Source: Clostridiales bacterium
Lineage (GTDB): Bacteria > Bacillota > Clostridia > Oscillospirales > Oscillospiraceae
DNA length: 64,000 bases
Direction: 5' to 3'
NCBI GenBank assembly: GCA_019423635.1
Contig: JAHZBA010000004.1
Coordinates: forward strand, 50,158-114,157
The notes beneath the pieces were generated by a model. The model ran no database searches and was not told the DNA's origin. It saw only the letters and a program-made list of their open reading frames with translations. This document shows positions 24,802 through 33,195 of this stretch, one piece after another. Position 1 is the stretch's first letter; the number at the start of each line of letters is the position of its first letter. The translations under genes and the position numbers were made by a program.

Positions 24802-25992
24802 TTAGAAGAGCTTGCGCCGTCCCCCCTGATCCAGGGCCATCAGGGCCCCGGCGGGGTCCTTCACCTTGGACATGAAGATCATGGCGGCAATGATGTAGGG
24901 CTTGTAGCTGGCCTGCTTATAGAGCGGCACCAGATAGCGGTCGAAGACGGAGTTGTCCACCTCGCCCGACCGGCAGCTGAGACCGGAGATGTCGGCGGGC
25001 AGGCAGTGGAGGTACAGGGCGCTGCCGCTGCGGGTGCGCTTCATCATCTCCTCCGAGCAGGTCCAGTCCTGATACCGGGCGTTCTGGCTGAGGAGGCGCT
25101 GCTCCAGGGCGTCGATGCCCGCCTTGTCCCCCGCCTGGTAGAGGGCTGTGCGCTCCTCCATGGCGGCAAAGGGGGCCCAGCTCTTGGGATAGACGATATC
25201 CGCGTTCTGGAAGGCCTCGGCCATGGTGGCGGCCTTGCGGTAGCTGCCGCCGGTGGCGGCGGCGTTCTTCCGGGCGATCTCCTCCACCTCCGGCATCACG
25301 TCGTAGCCCTCTGGGTGGGCCAGAACCACGTCCATGCCGAAGCGGGTGAAGAGGCCGATGACCCCCTGGGGCACGGAGAGGGGCTTGCCATAGCTGGGGG
25401 AGTAGGCCCAGGTCATGGCCACCTTTTTGCCCTTGAGGTTCTCTACACCGCCGAAGTGGTGGATCACATGGAGCAGGTCCGCCATGCACTGGGTGGGGTG
25501 GTCCACGTCGCACTGGAGGTTCACCAGGGTGGGCTGCTGCTCCAGGATGCCGTCCCGGTAGCCCTCCTTCACGGCGTCCATGAAGGTCTTCTGGTACTTG
25601 TGGCCCTCGCCGATGAACATGTCGTCCCGGATGCCGATGACGTCGGCCATGAAGGAGACCATGTTGGCGGTCTCCCGGACGGTCTCGCCGTGGGCGATCT
25701 GGCTCTTCTTCTCGTCCAGGTCCTGGACGGTCAGGCCCAGCAGGTTGCAGGCGGAGGCGAAGGAGAACCGGGTGCGGGTGGAGTTGTCCCGGAAGATGGA
25801 GATGCCAAGGCCGGAGTCAAAGACCCGGGTGGACCTGTTCCGCTCCCGCAGGTCCCGCAGGGCGTCGGCCACGGTGAAGATGGCGTCCAGCTCCTCATCG
25901 GTCTTGTCCCAGGTCCAGTAGAAGTCGGATTTATACATGTTGTTGATGTGCAGCTTTTCCAGGTGCTGTGCCAGCTCGATGGTTTTAGACAT
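24802..25992 (-). CDS. ygeW: Knotted carbamoyltransferase YgeW
   Basis: 396 residues from the ATG at 25992 (GAGGTG 9 bp upstream; a GTG three codons earlier overlaps the site). Aspartate/ornithine carbamoyltransferase fold with carbamoyl-phosphate loop DNSTRTRFSF (about residues 67-76) and HPTQCMADLLHV. The long insertions, including HGETVRETANMVSFMADVIGIRDD and WAYSPSYGKPLSVPQGVIGL, are those of the YgeW group rather than OTC or ATC. Its natural substrate is unproven; in purine-degrading anaerobes it sits with ygeX, ygeY and a carbamate kinase. Confidence 0.93.
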   Translation of the reverse strand: MSKTIELAQHLEKLHINNMYKSDFYWTWDKTDEELDAIFTVADALRDLRERNRSTRVFDSGLGISIFRDNSTRTRFSFASACNLLGLTVQDLDEKKSQIAHGETVRETANMVSFMADVIGIRDDMFIGEGHKYQKTFMDAVKEGYRDGILEQQPTLVNLQCDVDHPTQCMADLLHVIHHFGGVENLKGKKVAMTWAYSPSYGKPLSVPQGVIGLFTRFGMDVVLAHPEGYDVMPEVEEIARKNAAATGGSYRKAATMAEAFQNADIVYPKSWAPFAAMEERTALYQAGDKAGIDALEQRLLSQNARYQDWTCSEEMMKRTRSGSALYLHCLPADISGLSCRSGEVDNSVFDRYLVPLYKQASYKPYIIAAMIFMSKVKDPAGALMALDQGGRRKLF

Positions 25993-26143
25993 GAAGATCA
26001 CCTCATCTTTTATTTAAGGTCCCGTTTCCAATAGGAAGCCGTGCAGGGGCCGGGCTCTGCCCCAGCCCTCCCGGAAACATGGCAGTCCCGGAGGAGCGGG
26101 AGGGGACAGAGGACCTCCCCTACAGGGCGGCTCTATGAAAATC

Positions 26144-27553
26144 TCATTGGATGTCGTTGTCCGTCAGGCTCTGCCGGAACTGAGAGGCCTCAGATTTGTC
26201 TCCCTCCCGGTACAGTCCCGGCGCGGCGGCGTACACGGCGGCGCAGACCACCAGGTCCTGCTTCCAGGTGATCTCGTTGGGCGCGTGGGCCTGGCTCTCC
26301 GCCCCGGGGCCGAAGCCCACGCAGGGAATGCCGTACCGGCCCTGAATGGAGACGCCGTTGGTGGAGAAGATCCACTTGTCCGTCAGGGGCCGCCCGCGCC
26401 GCAGATGCATGGCGTCATACTTCTCCTCCGGGTCCTCGTGTCCCACCCGCTCCGTGCCGTACAGGCCGTGGTGGGCGTCCACCAGCGCCTGGACGTGGGC
26501 GGCCGAGGCCTTGTTGATCCAGGTGGGGAAGAAGCACTCCGTCTCATAGACCTCTCCGGTCCAGGAGGGACGGCTGTACATGTACATGCTGACCTTCACA
26601 TCGTCTCCGTACTTCTGCACGCCGGGCAGCTGCCGGATCTCCTCCAGGCAGGAGTCCCAGGTCTCCCCGGCGGTCATGCGGCGGTCAATGGAGATGGCGC
26701 AGCTGTCCGCCACGGCGCAGCGGCTGGGGGAGGTGTAGAAAACTTCACTGACGGTACAGGTGCCCCGGCCCAGGAACTGGGCGTCCTCATAGTGCTCCGG
26801 GTTGAATTCCGGGTTCAGCATCTTCACGAGCCCGCGGATGCGGTTGGAGGGGCCGTCCCCGCTCTCGTTCAGGGCCCGGACATCCTGGAGGATATCGGCC
26901 ATCTTGTAGATGGCGTTGTCCCCCCGCTCCGGGGCGGAGCCGTGGCAGCTGACGCCCTTCACGTCCACCCGGATCTCCATGCGGCCCCGGTGGCCCCGGT
27001 AGATGCCGCCGTCGGTGGGCTCCGTGGAGACCACGAATTCAATCTTGCTGCGGGCGTCCTCAGGGCCGGAGAAGTAGCGGTTGACGATGTACTGCCAGCA
27101 CATGCCGTCGCAGTCCTCCTCCTGCACGGAGCCCACCACCATGATTTTGTAGCCCGCGGGGATCAGCCCCAGGTCCTTCATGATCTTCGCCCCGTAGACC
27201 GCCGAGGCCATGCCGCCCTCCTGATCGCTGCCGCCCCGGCCGTAGATGATGTCCTCCGTCTCGTAGCCTGTGTAGGGGTCCGCCTCCCAGTTGTCCCGGT
27301 TGCCCACGCCCACGTTGTCAATGTGGGCGTCAAAGGCGATGATCTTCTCCCCCTGGCCCATCCAGCCGATGACATTGCCCAGGCCGTCCACTTCCACCTT
27401 GTCGTAGCCCAGCTTCTCCATCTCCGCCCGGATGCAGGCCACCACCTCCCGCTCTCCGCAGCTCTCGCTGGGGTGGGAGATCATCTCCCGCAAAAAGCGG
27501 GACATCTCGGCCCGGTAGCCCTCTGCGGCCTGTTTGATCGCTTCAAAATTCAT
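26144..27553 (-). CDS. ygeY: YgeY family M20 hydrolase
   Basis: 469 residues from the ATG at 27553 (GGGAGGG upstream; the frame continues to 27757). M20 dinuclear metallopeptidase fold. Metal/catalytic residues: [10 protein letters not shown] (His and Asp), [10 protein letters not shown] (bridging Asp), VQEEDCDG (catalytic Glu pair), [15 protein letters not shown], and a C-terminal His in ESQAHAPNE. YgeY proteins are named selenium-metabolism hydrolases from their genome context and are thought to cleave an amide or ureido bond. First gene of the minus-strand operon, with its own promoter. Confidence 0.93.
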   Translation of the reverse strand: MNFEAIKQAAEGYRAEMSRFLREMISHPSESCGEREVVACIRAEMEKLGYDKVEVDGLGNVIGWMGQGEKIIAFDAHIDNVGVGNRDNWEADPYTGYETEDIIYGRGGSDQEGGMASAVYGAKIMKDLGLIPAGYKIMVVGSVQEEDCDGMCWQYIVNRYFSGPEDARSKIEFVVSTEPTDGGIYRGHRGRMEIRVDVKGVSCHGSAPERGDNAIYKMADILQDVRALNESGDGPSNRIRGLVKMLNPEFNPEHYEDAQFLGRGTCTVSEVFYTSPSRCAVADSCAISIDRRMTAGETWDSCLEEIRQLPGVQKYGDDVKVSMYMYSRPSWTGEVYETECFFPTWINKASAAHVQALVDAHHGLYGTERVGHEDPEEKYDAMHLRRGRPLTDKWIFSTNGVSIQGRYGIPCVGFGPGAESQAHAPNEITWKQDLVVCAAVYAAAPGLYREGDKSEASQFRQSLTDNDIQ

Positions 27554-27608
27554 AGCGTTGCCCTCCCTGCAGCATACAAATTTTCTGACGAGGCACTTTC
27601 CTGCCCCT

Positions 27609-27636
27609 ATCATAGCATAAGAATACTGCTTGTCAA
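27609..27636 (-). promoter_or_regulatory. Promoter of ygeY-ygeW-arcC
   Basis: On the minus strand TTGACA (27636-27631), 16 bp, TATGAT (27614-27609), 56 bp before the ygeY start. Near-consensus. Confidence 0.85.
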
Positions 27637-27676
27637 ACAAAAAATTTGAAAAACAAAAACTTTTTTCGGGAAACGG

Positions 27677-27704
27677 TTGATTTTCATCAAATCTGTGATA
27701 TGAT
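27677..27704 (+). promoter_or_regulatory. Promoter of the YheO-type regulator operon
   Basis: TTGATT (27677-27682), 16 bp, TATGAT (27699-27704) with a TGA extension just upstream of the -10. Predicted transcript start near 27711, only 6 bp before the upstream TTG codon, which argues that the true start codon lies further down. Confidence 0.78.
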
Positions 27705-27755
27705 AACAGAGTAAGATTGGATGTTTTTACGGAATTGACGAGAGGAGGGAGCGGC

Positions 27756-28403
27756 ATCGAGCGCGAGAGACTGGAATTGCTGCGTCAGGTGGCGGAGGGA
27801 ATTGCCGGGCAGTTCGGCAGCAGCTGTGAGGTGGTGGTCCACGATCTCAGCCGCGACCCGGACCACTCCATCGTAACGGTGGTCAACGGCCACGTGACGG
27901 GCCGGAAGGTGGGGGACGGAGCCTCCCGGGTGGTGCTGGAGCAGCTGCGAAGCCACGACCAGTCGCCCAGGGATCACCTGTGCTACCTCACCAAGACCCC
28001 GGACGGGAAGCTGCTGAAGTCCTCCACCATCTACATCCGGGGCAGTCAGGGGACGGTGGAGGCGATCCTGGCCATCAATTTTGACATCTCCCGGCTGATG
28101 ATGGTGGAGAGCGCCATTGAGGAGCTGATCTCCACGAAGGAGCCTCAGCCGGCGGGACCGGAGAAGATCCTGAACATCAACGACCTGCTGGAGGACCTGA
28201 TCCAGCAGTCCGTGGCCCTGGTGGGCAAGCCGGTGGCCATGATGAACAAGGAGGACAAGGTGCGGGCCGTGCGCTTTCTCAGCCGCAGCGGCGCGTTTCT
28301 GGTCACCAAGTCCAGCGACAAGATTGCCAAGTATTTTGGAATCTCCAAGTATACCCTGTATTCCTATATTGATATGAAACAGCAGGAGGGTAAAACACCA
28401 TGA
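27756..28403 (+). CDS. YheO/DauR-type PAS-HTH transcriptional regulator
   Basis: About 215 residues if it starts at the ATC codon at 27756, which has AGGAGGG 6-7 bp upstream; in-frame TTG codons at 27717 and 27735 have no ribosome site. The N-terminal PAS-like sensor domain (residues 1-115) holds [29 protein letters not shown]; the C-terminal helix-turn-helix is [35 protein letters not shown]. DauR in Pseudomonas represses D-arginine catabolism; here it probably senses the substrate of the flanking catabolic genes. Its stop overlaps the next ATG. Confidence 0.85.
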   Translation: MERERLELLRQVAEGIAGQFGSSCEVVVHDLSRDPDHSIVTVVNGHVTGRKVGDGASRVVLEQLRSHDQSPRDHLCYLTKTPDGKLLKSSTIYIRGSQGTVEAILAINFDISRLMMVESAIEELISTKEPQPAGPEKILNINDLLEDLIQQSVALVGKPVAMMNKEDKVRAVRFLSRSGAFLVTKSSDKIAKYFGISKYTLYSYIDMKQQEGKTP

Positions 28404-29875
28404 TTGATCTGCGCATCCACCGGGAGGGTCTGGAGCACAACCTGAAAAAGGCCCGGGAGAACCGGATTCTGATCCCCACCATCGCACAAATGCAGCATCC
28501 GGAGACGATTCCGGAGAAGGTCCAGGCACGGCTCCGGGACGTGGGCCTCTGGGAGGTCAACCCCCTGAACCTGTTCCGCATTACCTGGAAGAACGAGCCG
28601 GTGGAGAGCGGCGGATTGTTCCAGGCGGTGCCCAACTACATCGAGCTCCCTCCGGCCCTCACCGGTGTGCCCTGCCGGATCATCGCCATGGCGGGCAAGT
28701 GGTTCCCCACGGGCTGCCACAAGGTGGGCGCCTCCTTCGGCTGCCTGGCCCCGCGCCTGGTGACGGGACAGTTTGACGTGGAGAAGCACAAGGCCGTGTG
28801 GCCCTCCACCGGCAACTACTGCCGGGGCGGGGCCTTCAACTCGGCGCTGCTGGGGGCCCAGGGCGTGGCCATCCTGCCGGCGGAGATGAGCCGGGAGCGG
28901 TTTGACTGGCTGGGAGAGATCGGCGCGGAGGTCATCGCCACCCCCGGCTGTGAGTCCAATGTGAAGGAGATCTTTGACAAGACCAATGAGCTCAAGCGGG
29001 ACCCGGGCTACATGATTTTCAATCAGTTCGAGGAGATGGGGAACCCCCTGTGGCACTACAACGTCACCGGCAACGCCCTGGCGGAGGTCTTCGAGGCTGT
29101 CAAGCGCCCGGGAGACCGCTTTGCCGGTGCCTGCTTCACCTCCGGCTCCGCGGGAACCATGTCCACCGGCGACCGGCTCAAAGAGCTCTACCCGCGGCTG
29201 AAGCTGGCGGTGGGTGAGGCCCTCCAGTGCCCCACCATTTTGAACAACGGCTTCGGCGGCCACCGCATCGAGGGCATCGGCGACAAGCACATCCCCTGGA
29301 TTCACAATGTGAAAAACACGGACCTGGCCATCGCCATTGACGACGAGGACTCCCAGCGCCTTCTGCGCCTGTTCAACACGCCGGAGGGCCAGGACTACCT
29401 GCGCCGGGAGCTGCATCTGGACGAGACGCTGATTGAGCAGCTGACCTGGCTTGGCATCAGCGGCATCGCCAATGTGCTCTGCTGCATCAAGATGGCCAAG
29501 TACTACGAGTTCACATCTCAGGACGTGGTGGGCACGGTGCTGACGGACTCCGCCGCCATGTACGGCAGCCGGATTCAGGAGCTGAACGGCGAGTACGGCG
29601 CCTACAGCGTGCAGGCGGCGGCCCTGGACCACGGGCTGCACATGCTGGGCATGAAGACCGACAGTATGCTGGAGCTGACCTACGTGGAGCGCAAGCGGGT
29701 TCACAATTTGAAGTATTACACCTGGGTGGAGCAGCAGGGGAAGACCTCCCAGGAGCTGGACGCCCTGTGGTACGACACCGAGGGCACCTGGGACGCCGTC
29801 CACGCGCAGGCGGCGGAGCTGGATGCGCTCATCGACGCGTTCAACGAGGAGAGCGGTGTCTTGAAGGACTTGTAA
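28400..29875 (+). CDS. PLP-dependent fold-II lyase of unknown specificity
   Basis: 491 residues, ATG overlapping the regulator TGA. It has the tryptophan-synthase-beta/cysteine-synthase fold: PLP lysine K108 in CHKVGASFG, substrate loop S136-TGN in WPSTGNYCRGG, and a glycine-rich phosphate site TSGSAGTMSTGD. It is longer than cysteine synthases or diaminopropionate ammonia-lyase (YgeX, about 400) and has a distinctive C-terminal extension. Position suggests it takes the YgeX role, acting on a small amino acid linked to the YgeY/YgeW steps; that is inference. Confidence 0.82.
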   Translation: MIDLRIHREGLEHNLKKARENRILIPTIAQMQHPETIPEKVQARLRDVGLWEVNPLNLFRITWKNEPVESGGLFQAVPNYIELPPALTGVPCRIIAMAGKWFPTGCHKVGASFGCLAPRLVTGQFDVEKHKAVWPSTGNYCRGGAFNSALLGAQGVAILPAEMSRERFDWLGEIGAEVIATPGCESNVKEIFDKTNELKRDPGYMIFNQFEEMGNPLWHYNVTGNALAEVFEAVKRPGDRFAGACFTSGSAGTMSTGDRLKELYPRLKLAVGEALQCPTILNNGFGGHRIEGIGDKHIPWIHNVKNTDLAIAIDDEDSQRLLRLFNTPEGQDYLRRELHLDETLIEQLTWLGISGIANVLCCIKMAKYYEFTSQDVVGTVLTDSAAMYGSRIQELNGEYGAYSVQAAALDHGLHMLGMKTDSMLELTYVERKRVHNLKYYTWVEQQGKTSQELDALWYDTEGTWDAVHAQAAELDALIDAFNEESGVLKDL

Positions 29876-29907
29876 GCGGCCACGGGCGTGGATGAGGAGG
29901 TGCGGTC

Positions 29908-30081
29908 ATGAGAAAGTTTCAGATTCCAAAGCCGCCGTCTTCCTCGACAAAATCCGTCCGCTTTCCCAATGAGGTGATTCAGCAGGTGGAGGAGGCCATC
30001 CGGGGGACCGAGTGCACCTTTACCGCCTTCGTGGTGGAGGCGGTCCGGGTGGCTCTGGAGAACCTGCAGGAGGAGTCGTGA
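29908..30081 (+). CDS. Small ribbon-helix-helix-like protein
   Basis: 57 residues, ATG at 29908 with GAGGAGGTGCGG upstream; too short for the usual ORF threshold. The part KSVRFPNEVIQQVEEAIRGTECTFTAFVVEAVRVALENL has the strand-helix-helix pattern of CopG/Arc-type proteins, where VRFPNEV would be the DNA-reading strand. Lies between the two PLP enzyme genes, 32 bp after the first, so it is probably co-transcribed. Could be a DNA-binding dimer or a small adaptor. Confidence 0.7.
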   Translation: MRKFQIPKPPSSSTKSVRFPNEVIQQVEEAIRGTECTFTAFVVEAVRVALENLQEES

Positions 30082-30149
30082 GGGCCTGCCGAAACCGCGG
30101 TTTCGACAAGGCGCATCAAATGAGGAAATCCGAGATAAAGGAGCACACC

Positions 30150-31385
30150 ATGAAAAACGTCCTGTACGGCAAATGCGTCCGCTGCGGGCGGACTTACGAG
30201 GCGACGCCGGATTTGACCAGCTGTGCCTGCGGCGGCATTTTGGATATTGTCTACGACTATGACTATATCAAGACCGTTTTCACCAGGGAGACGCTGGAGA
30301 CCCGGGAGCATACCATGTGGCGCTACCGGGAGCTGCTGCCTGTGGAGGAATCCACCGCGCCCACCCCGCTGCGGGTGGGCTGGAGTCCCCTGTACGAAGA
30401 GCCCCGCCTGGCGGAGCAGCTGGGCCTCCGGCGGCTCTGGGTCAAGGACGACGGGCAGAACCCCACCGGGGCCCTGAAGGACCGGGCCAGCGCCATGGCC
30501 GTGGCCAAGGCCAGGGAGGCCGGCGCGGAGGTGATCGCCTGCTCCTCCACCGGAAACGCCGCCTCGTCCCTTGCGGGCAACGCGGCGGCGGCCGGCTTGA
30601 AGACCTATATCTTCGTTCCCTCCCGGGCCCCCAAAGGGAAGGTGGCCCAGCTGATGACCTTCGGCGCCACGGTGATCTCCGTCCAGGGCAGCTACGAGGA
30701 GACCTTTGAGCTGAGCAGGCAGGCCATTGACCGCTGGGGCTGGTACAACCGCAACGCCGCCATCAACCCCTACCTCTCCGAGGGCAAGAAGACCGTGGCC
30801 CTGGAGATCCTGGAACAGCTCCGGTGGCAGGTGCCGGACTATATCGCCATCAGCGTGGGGGACGGCTGCACCATCGCCGGGCTGTGGAAGGGCCTCAAGG
30901 ACCTGTATGCCATCGGCTTCATCGACCGCCTGCCCCGCCTGATCTCCGCCCAGGCGGCGGGGTGCTGCCCCATCAATCGGGCCATCGAGGAGGGGGCGGA
31001 TTGGCGGCCCATGGAGGAGAACACCTTCGCGGACTCCATCGCCGTGGGGGTGCCCCGGAACCCGGACAAGGCCCTCCAGGCGATTCGGGAGTCCCACGGG
31101 CTGACGGTCAGCGTCTCCGACCAGGAGATCATGGAGGCCCAGCAGCTGCTGGGCCGGACCTGCGGCGTCTTCGGCGAGCCCGCCGGCGTCACCGGCACCG
31201 CCGGGGTGAGGAAGCTCTGCGAGCAGGGGCTGATTGGAAAGGACGACACGGTGGTCAGTGTGGTGACGGGCAACGGCCTCAAGGACGTGGCCAACGCCAT
31301 CAAAGCCTGCGGGGAGCCCATTGCCATTCCCGGCACTATGGACGCGCTGCTGGGGGCGTTTGCGGAGCGCCGGATTGAGGTGTAG
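30150..31385 (+). CDS. Threonine-synthase-like PLP enzyme
   Basis: 411 residues from the ATG at 30150 (AAAGGAG upstream; the frame is open from 30012). The N-terminus has a zinc ribbon CVRCG ... CACGG (residues 9-33), then the fold-II PLP core: lysine in NPTGALKDRAS (about residue 110), STGNAASSLAGNAAAAGLKTYIFVPS, and SVGDGCTIAGLWKG. Annotated as threonine synthase by similarity, but its place in the YgeW/YgeY locus points to a catabolic lyase using a threonine- or diaminopropionate-like substrate. Housekeeping ThrC cannot be excluded. Confidence 0.8.
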   Translation: MKNVLYGKCVRCGRTYEATPDLTSCACGGILDIVYDYDYIKTVFTRETLETREHTMWRYRELLPVEESTAPTPLRVGWSPLYEEPRLAEQLGLRRLWVKDDGQNPTGALKDRASAMAVAKAREAGAEVIACSSTGNAASSLAGNAAAAGLKTYIFVPSRAPKGKVAQLMTFGATVISVQGSYEETFELSRQAIDRWGWYNRNAAINPYLSEGKKTVALEILEQLRWQVPDYIAISVGDGCTIAGLWKGLKDLYAIGFIDRLPRLISAQAAGCCPINRAIEEGADWRPMEENTFADSIAVGVPRNPDKALQAIRESHGLTVSVSDQEIMEAQQLLGRTCGVFGEPAGVTGTAGVRKLCEQGLIGKDDTVVSVVTGNGLKDVANAIKACGEPIAIPGTMDALLGAFAERRIEV

Positions 31386-31510
31386 GCCGGATTTAGAACC
31401 GGGAAATGCGGGCGCAGGCGGGAGACAGGGAGGCGCACCTGGAGGCGCACACCTCACATAAAGGATGAACGCGCCTGCATATTTGCACGCCTGCGTGAAA
31501 CAAAGAGATC

Positions 31511-31544
31511 AAAAGGAACCCCCCGGCCAATGCCGGGGGGTTCC
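31511..31544 (-). terminator. Terminator after dfrA (convergent with the PLP operon)
   Basis: 13-bp perfect stem GGAACCCCCCGGC / GCCGGGGGGTTCC with a CAAT loop and TTTT on the minus strand, 10 bp after the dfrA stop. Confidence 0.88.
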
Positions 31545-31553
31545 CATAGTATC

Positions 31554-32051
31554 TTAGAGCTTCGAATTGATATAATTGAGGAAGCGGTAGGTGTGGCCGT
31601 TCTCCGTCAGGGGCTCGCCGCGGGACTCCACCTCCCAGCCGGGCAGCTTGTCCAAGTTGGGGAAGAAGGTGTCCGCGCCCTCCGCCTCCTCGTCCACCTG
31701 GGTGAGATACACCCGGCGGCAGCGGCTTAAAAAAGCGGTATAGGTGCTGCCGCCGCCGATGATCCAGAGCTTCTCCGGCTCCGTGCCGGCGGCCAGGGCC
31801 AGGGCGGCCTCGGGACTGGCGGCAATTTCGCAGCCCGCCCGGTCAAAATCCACGTTTCTGGTGATCACAATGTTCCGGCGCTGCGGCAGGGGACGCCCTC
31901 CGGGGAAGGAGTCCAGGGTCTTGCGGCCCAGGATGACCGTTCCGCCCAGGGTCAGGGAGCGGAAGCGCTTCATGTCCGTGGGCAGGGAAAACAGCAGATC
32001 GCCCTCCCGGCCGATGGCCCAGTTTTGATCGACGACAACGATGGCATTCAC
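31554..32051 (-). CDS. folA: Dihydrofolate reductase
   Basis: 165 residues. Reduces dihydrofolate to tetrahydrofolate with NADPH. Landmarks: NAIVVVDQNWAIGREGDLLFSLPTDMKRF with the catalytic acidic Asp in LPTDMKRF (about residue 26), GGTVILGRKTLDSFPG, and LWIIGGGSTY. It follows thyA by 12 bp, so the two genes are coupled: ThyA generates dihydrofolate and this enzyme regenerates tetrahydrofolate. Confidence 0.95.
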   Translation of the reverse strand: MNAIVVVDQNWAIGREGDLLFSLPTDMKRFRSLTLGGTVILGRKTLDSFPGGRPLPQRRNIVITRNVDFDRAGCEIAASPEAALALAAGTEPEKLWIIGGGSTYTAFLSRCRRVYLTQVDEEAEGADTFFPNLDKLPGWEVESRGEPLTENGHTYRFLNYINSKL

Positions 32052-32063
32052 TCTTTACTCACC

Positions 32064-32894
32064 TCAAACAGCAATGGGAATTTTCTCTTCAAAGGACGCC
32101 GGCGTGTAATCTTCCAGGCGGAAGCTGTCCCGGGTGAAGGCATAGAAATCCGTCACCGACGGGTCCGCCAGGAACCGGGGGGCCGGGGCGGGAGACTGGG
32201 CCAGCATCCGCTCCACAATGGGCACGTGGCGGTCATAGATGTGGGCGTCTGCGATAACGTGGACCAGCTGGCCGGGGATCAGGCCGCTGGCCTGGGCAAA
32301 CATGTGGACCAGCACCGCGTACTGCACCACATTCCAGTTGTTGGCCGTCAGCATATCCTGGCTGCGCTGGTTCAGGATGGCGTTCAGCACCCTGCCGGAG
32401 ACATTGAAGGTCATGGAGTAGGCGCAGGGGTAGAGCGCCATCTCCCAGAGATCATGGTGATTATAGAGATTTGTGATGATCCGCCGGGAGGCGGGGGTGT
32501 GCCGCAGATCGTACAAGACCCGGTCTACCTGGTCCATCTCGCCCTCCGGATAGCGGTGCTTTACCCCCAGCTGGTAGCCGTAGGCCTTGCCGATGGAGCC
32601 GTTCTCATCGGCCCACTGGTCCCAGATATGGGCGCCCAGGTCGTGAATATTGCTGGACTTTTTCTGCCAGATCCAGAGGAGCTCGTCCACCGCCGTCTTC
32701 CAGTAGGTCCGCCGCAGGGTCAATATGGGGAACTCCTCCTGGAGGTCGTAGCGGTTTACAATGCCAAAACGCTTGATGGTGTGGGCGGGGGCGCCGTCGT
32801 CCCAGCGGGGGCGGACCTCCTGGTCCGTGTCCCAGACGCCCTGGGTGAGAATCTCCCGGCAGTTTTGGATGAACAATTCGTCGGCATGACTCAT
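32064..32894 (-). CDS. thyA: Thymidylate synthase (ThyA type)
   Basis: 276 residues. Methylates dUMP with methylenetetrahydrofolate. The catalytic cysteine is in YPCAYSMTF (about residue 158), with RRIITNLYNHHDLWEMAL before it, and the dUMP-binding pattern SQDMLTANNWNVVQYAVLVHM and DAHIYDRHVPIVERML. CAGGAGGGCC is the ribosome site. The organism thus uses the classical ThyA-FolA pair rather than ThyX. Confidence 0.96.
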   Translation of the reverse strand: MSHADELFIQNCREILTQGVWDTDQEVRPRWDDGAPAHTIKRFGIVNRYDLQEEFPILTLRRTYWKTAVDELLWIWQKKSSNIHDLGAHIWDQWADENGSIGKAYGYQLGVKHRYPEGEMDQVDRVLYDLRHTPASRRIITNLYNHHDLWEMALYPCAYSMTFNVSGRVLNAILNQRSQDMLTANNWNVVQYAVLVHMFAQASGLIPGQLVHVIADAHIYDRHVPIVERMLAQSPAPAPRFLADPSVTDFYAFTRDSFRLEDYTPASFEEKIPIAV

Positions 32895-33074
32895 GCGCGG
32901 CCCTCCTGCATCACTTTTTTACCAAGTATATCAAATGGAACAGGGGATGTATAGTGGGATTTTTCACGGTTTTCCCTTGAAAAATAAGGGAATCCATGGC
33001 AGTTTTTCCGCGGCGGCGCCTGGAAAAAACCCCAGAAGATACGAAATATTTGCATGGTTTTTGGAGAAATTTGC

Positions 33075-33103
33075 TTGCAAACGGGTGAAAAGTGCGGTAT
33101 GAT
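33075..33103 (+). promoter_or_regulatory. Promoter of AraC-type regulator gene 1
   Basis: TTGCAA (33075-33080), 17 bp, TATGAT (33098-33103), about 90 bp before the start codon. The interval 32895-33195 between this gene and thyA holds nothing else except a GCGGCGGCGC-centred hairpin flanked by A and T runs at about 33001-33035. Confidence 0.75.
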
Positions 33104-33195
33104 AGTCCCCACAGCGCTGCCGATATGGCCGGCGCAATACGAGAGGCGGCCAGACGGTTTCCGGATTTTGGCAGCGCGGAGGGGGAGAAGGCGGC

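Noticed and set aside
28400..29875. YgeX (2,3-diaminopropionate ammonia-lyase)
   Set aside because: Length (491 against about 400) and the motif layout around K108 differ from YgeX; only the position in the locus suggests it.
30150..31385. Housekeeping threonine synthase (thrC) symbol
   Set aside because: Fold fits, but hom/thrB are absent and the gene lies in the YgeW/YgeY locus, so the symbol was withheld.
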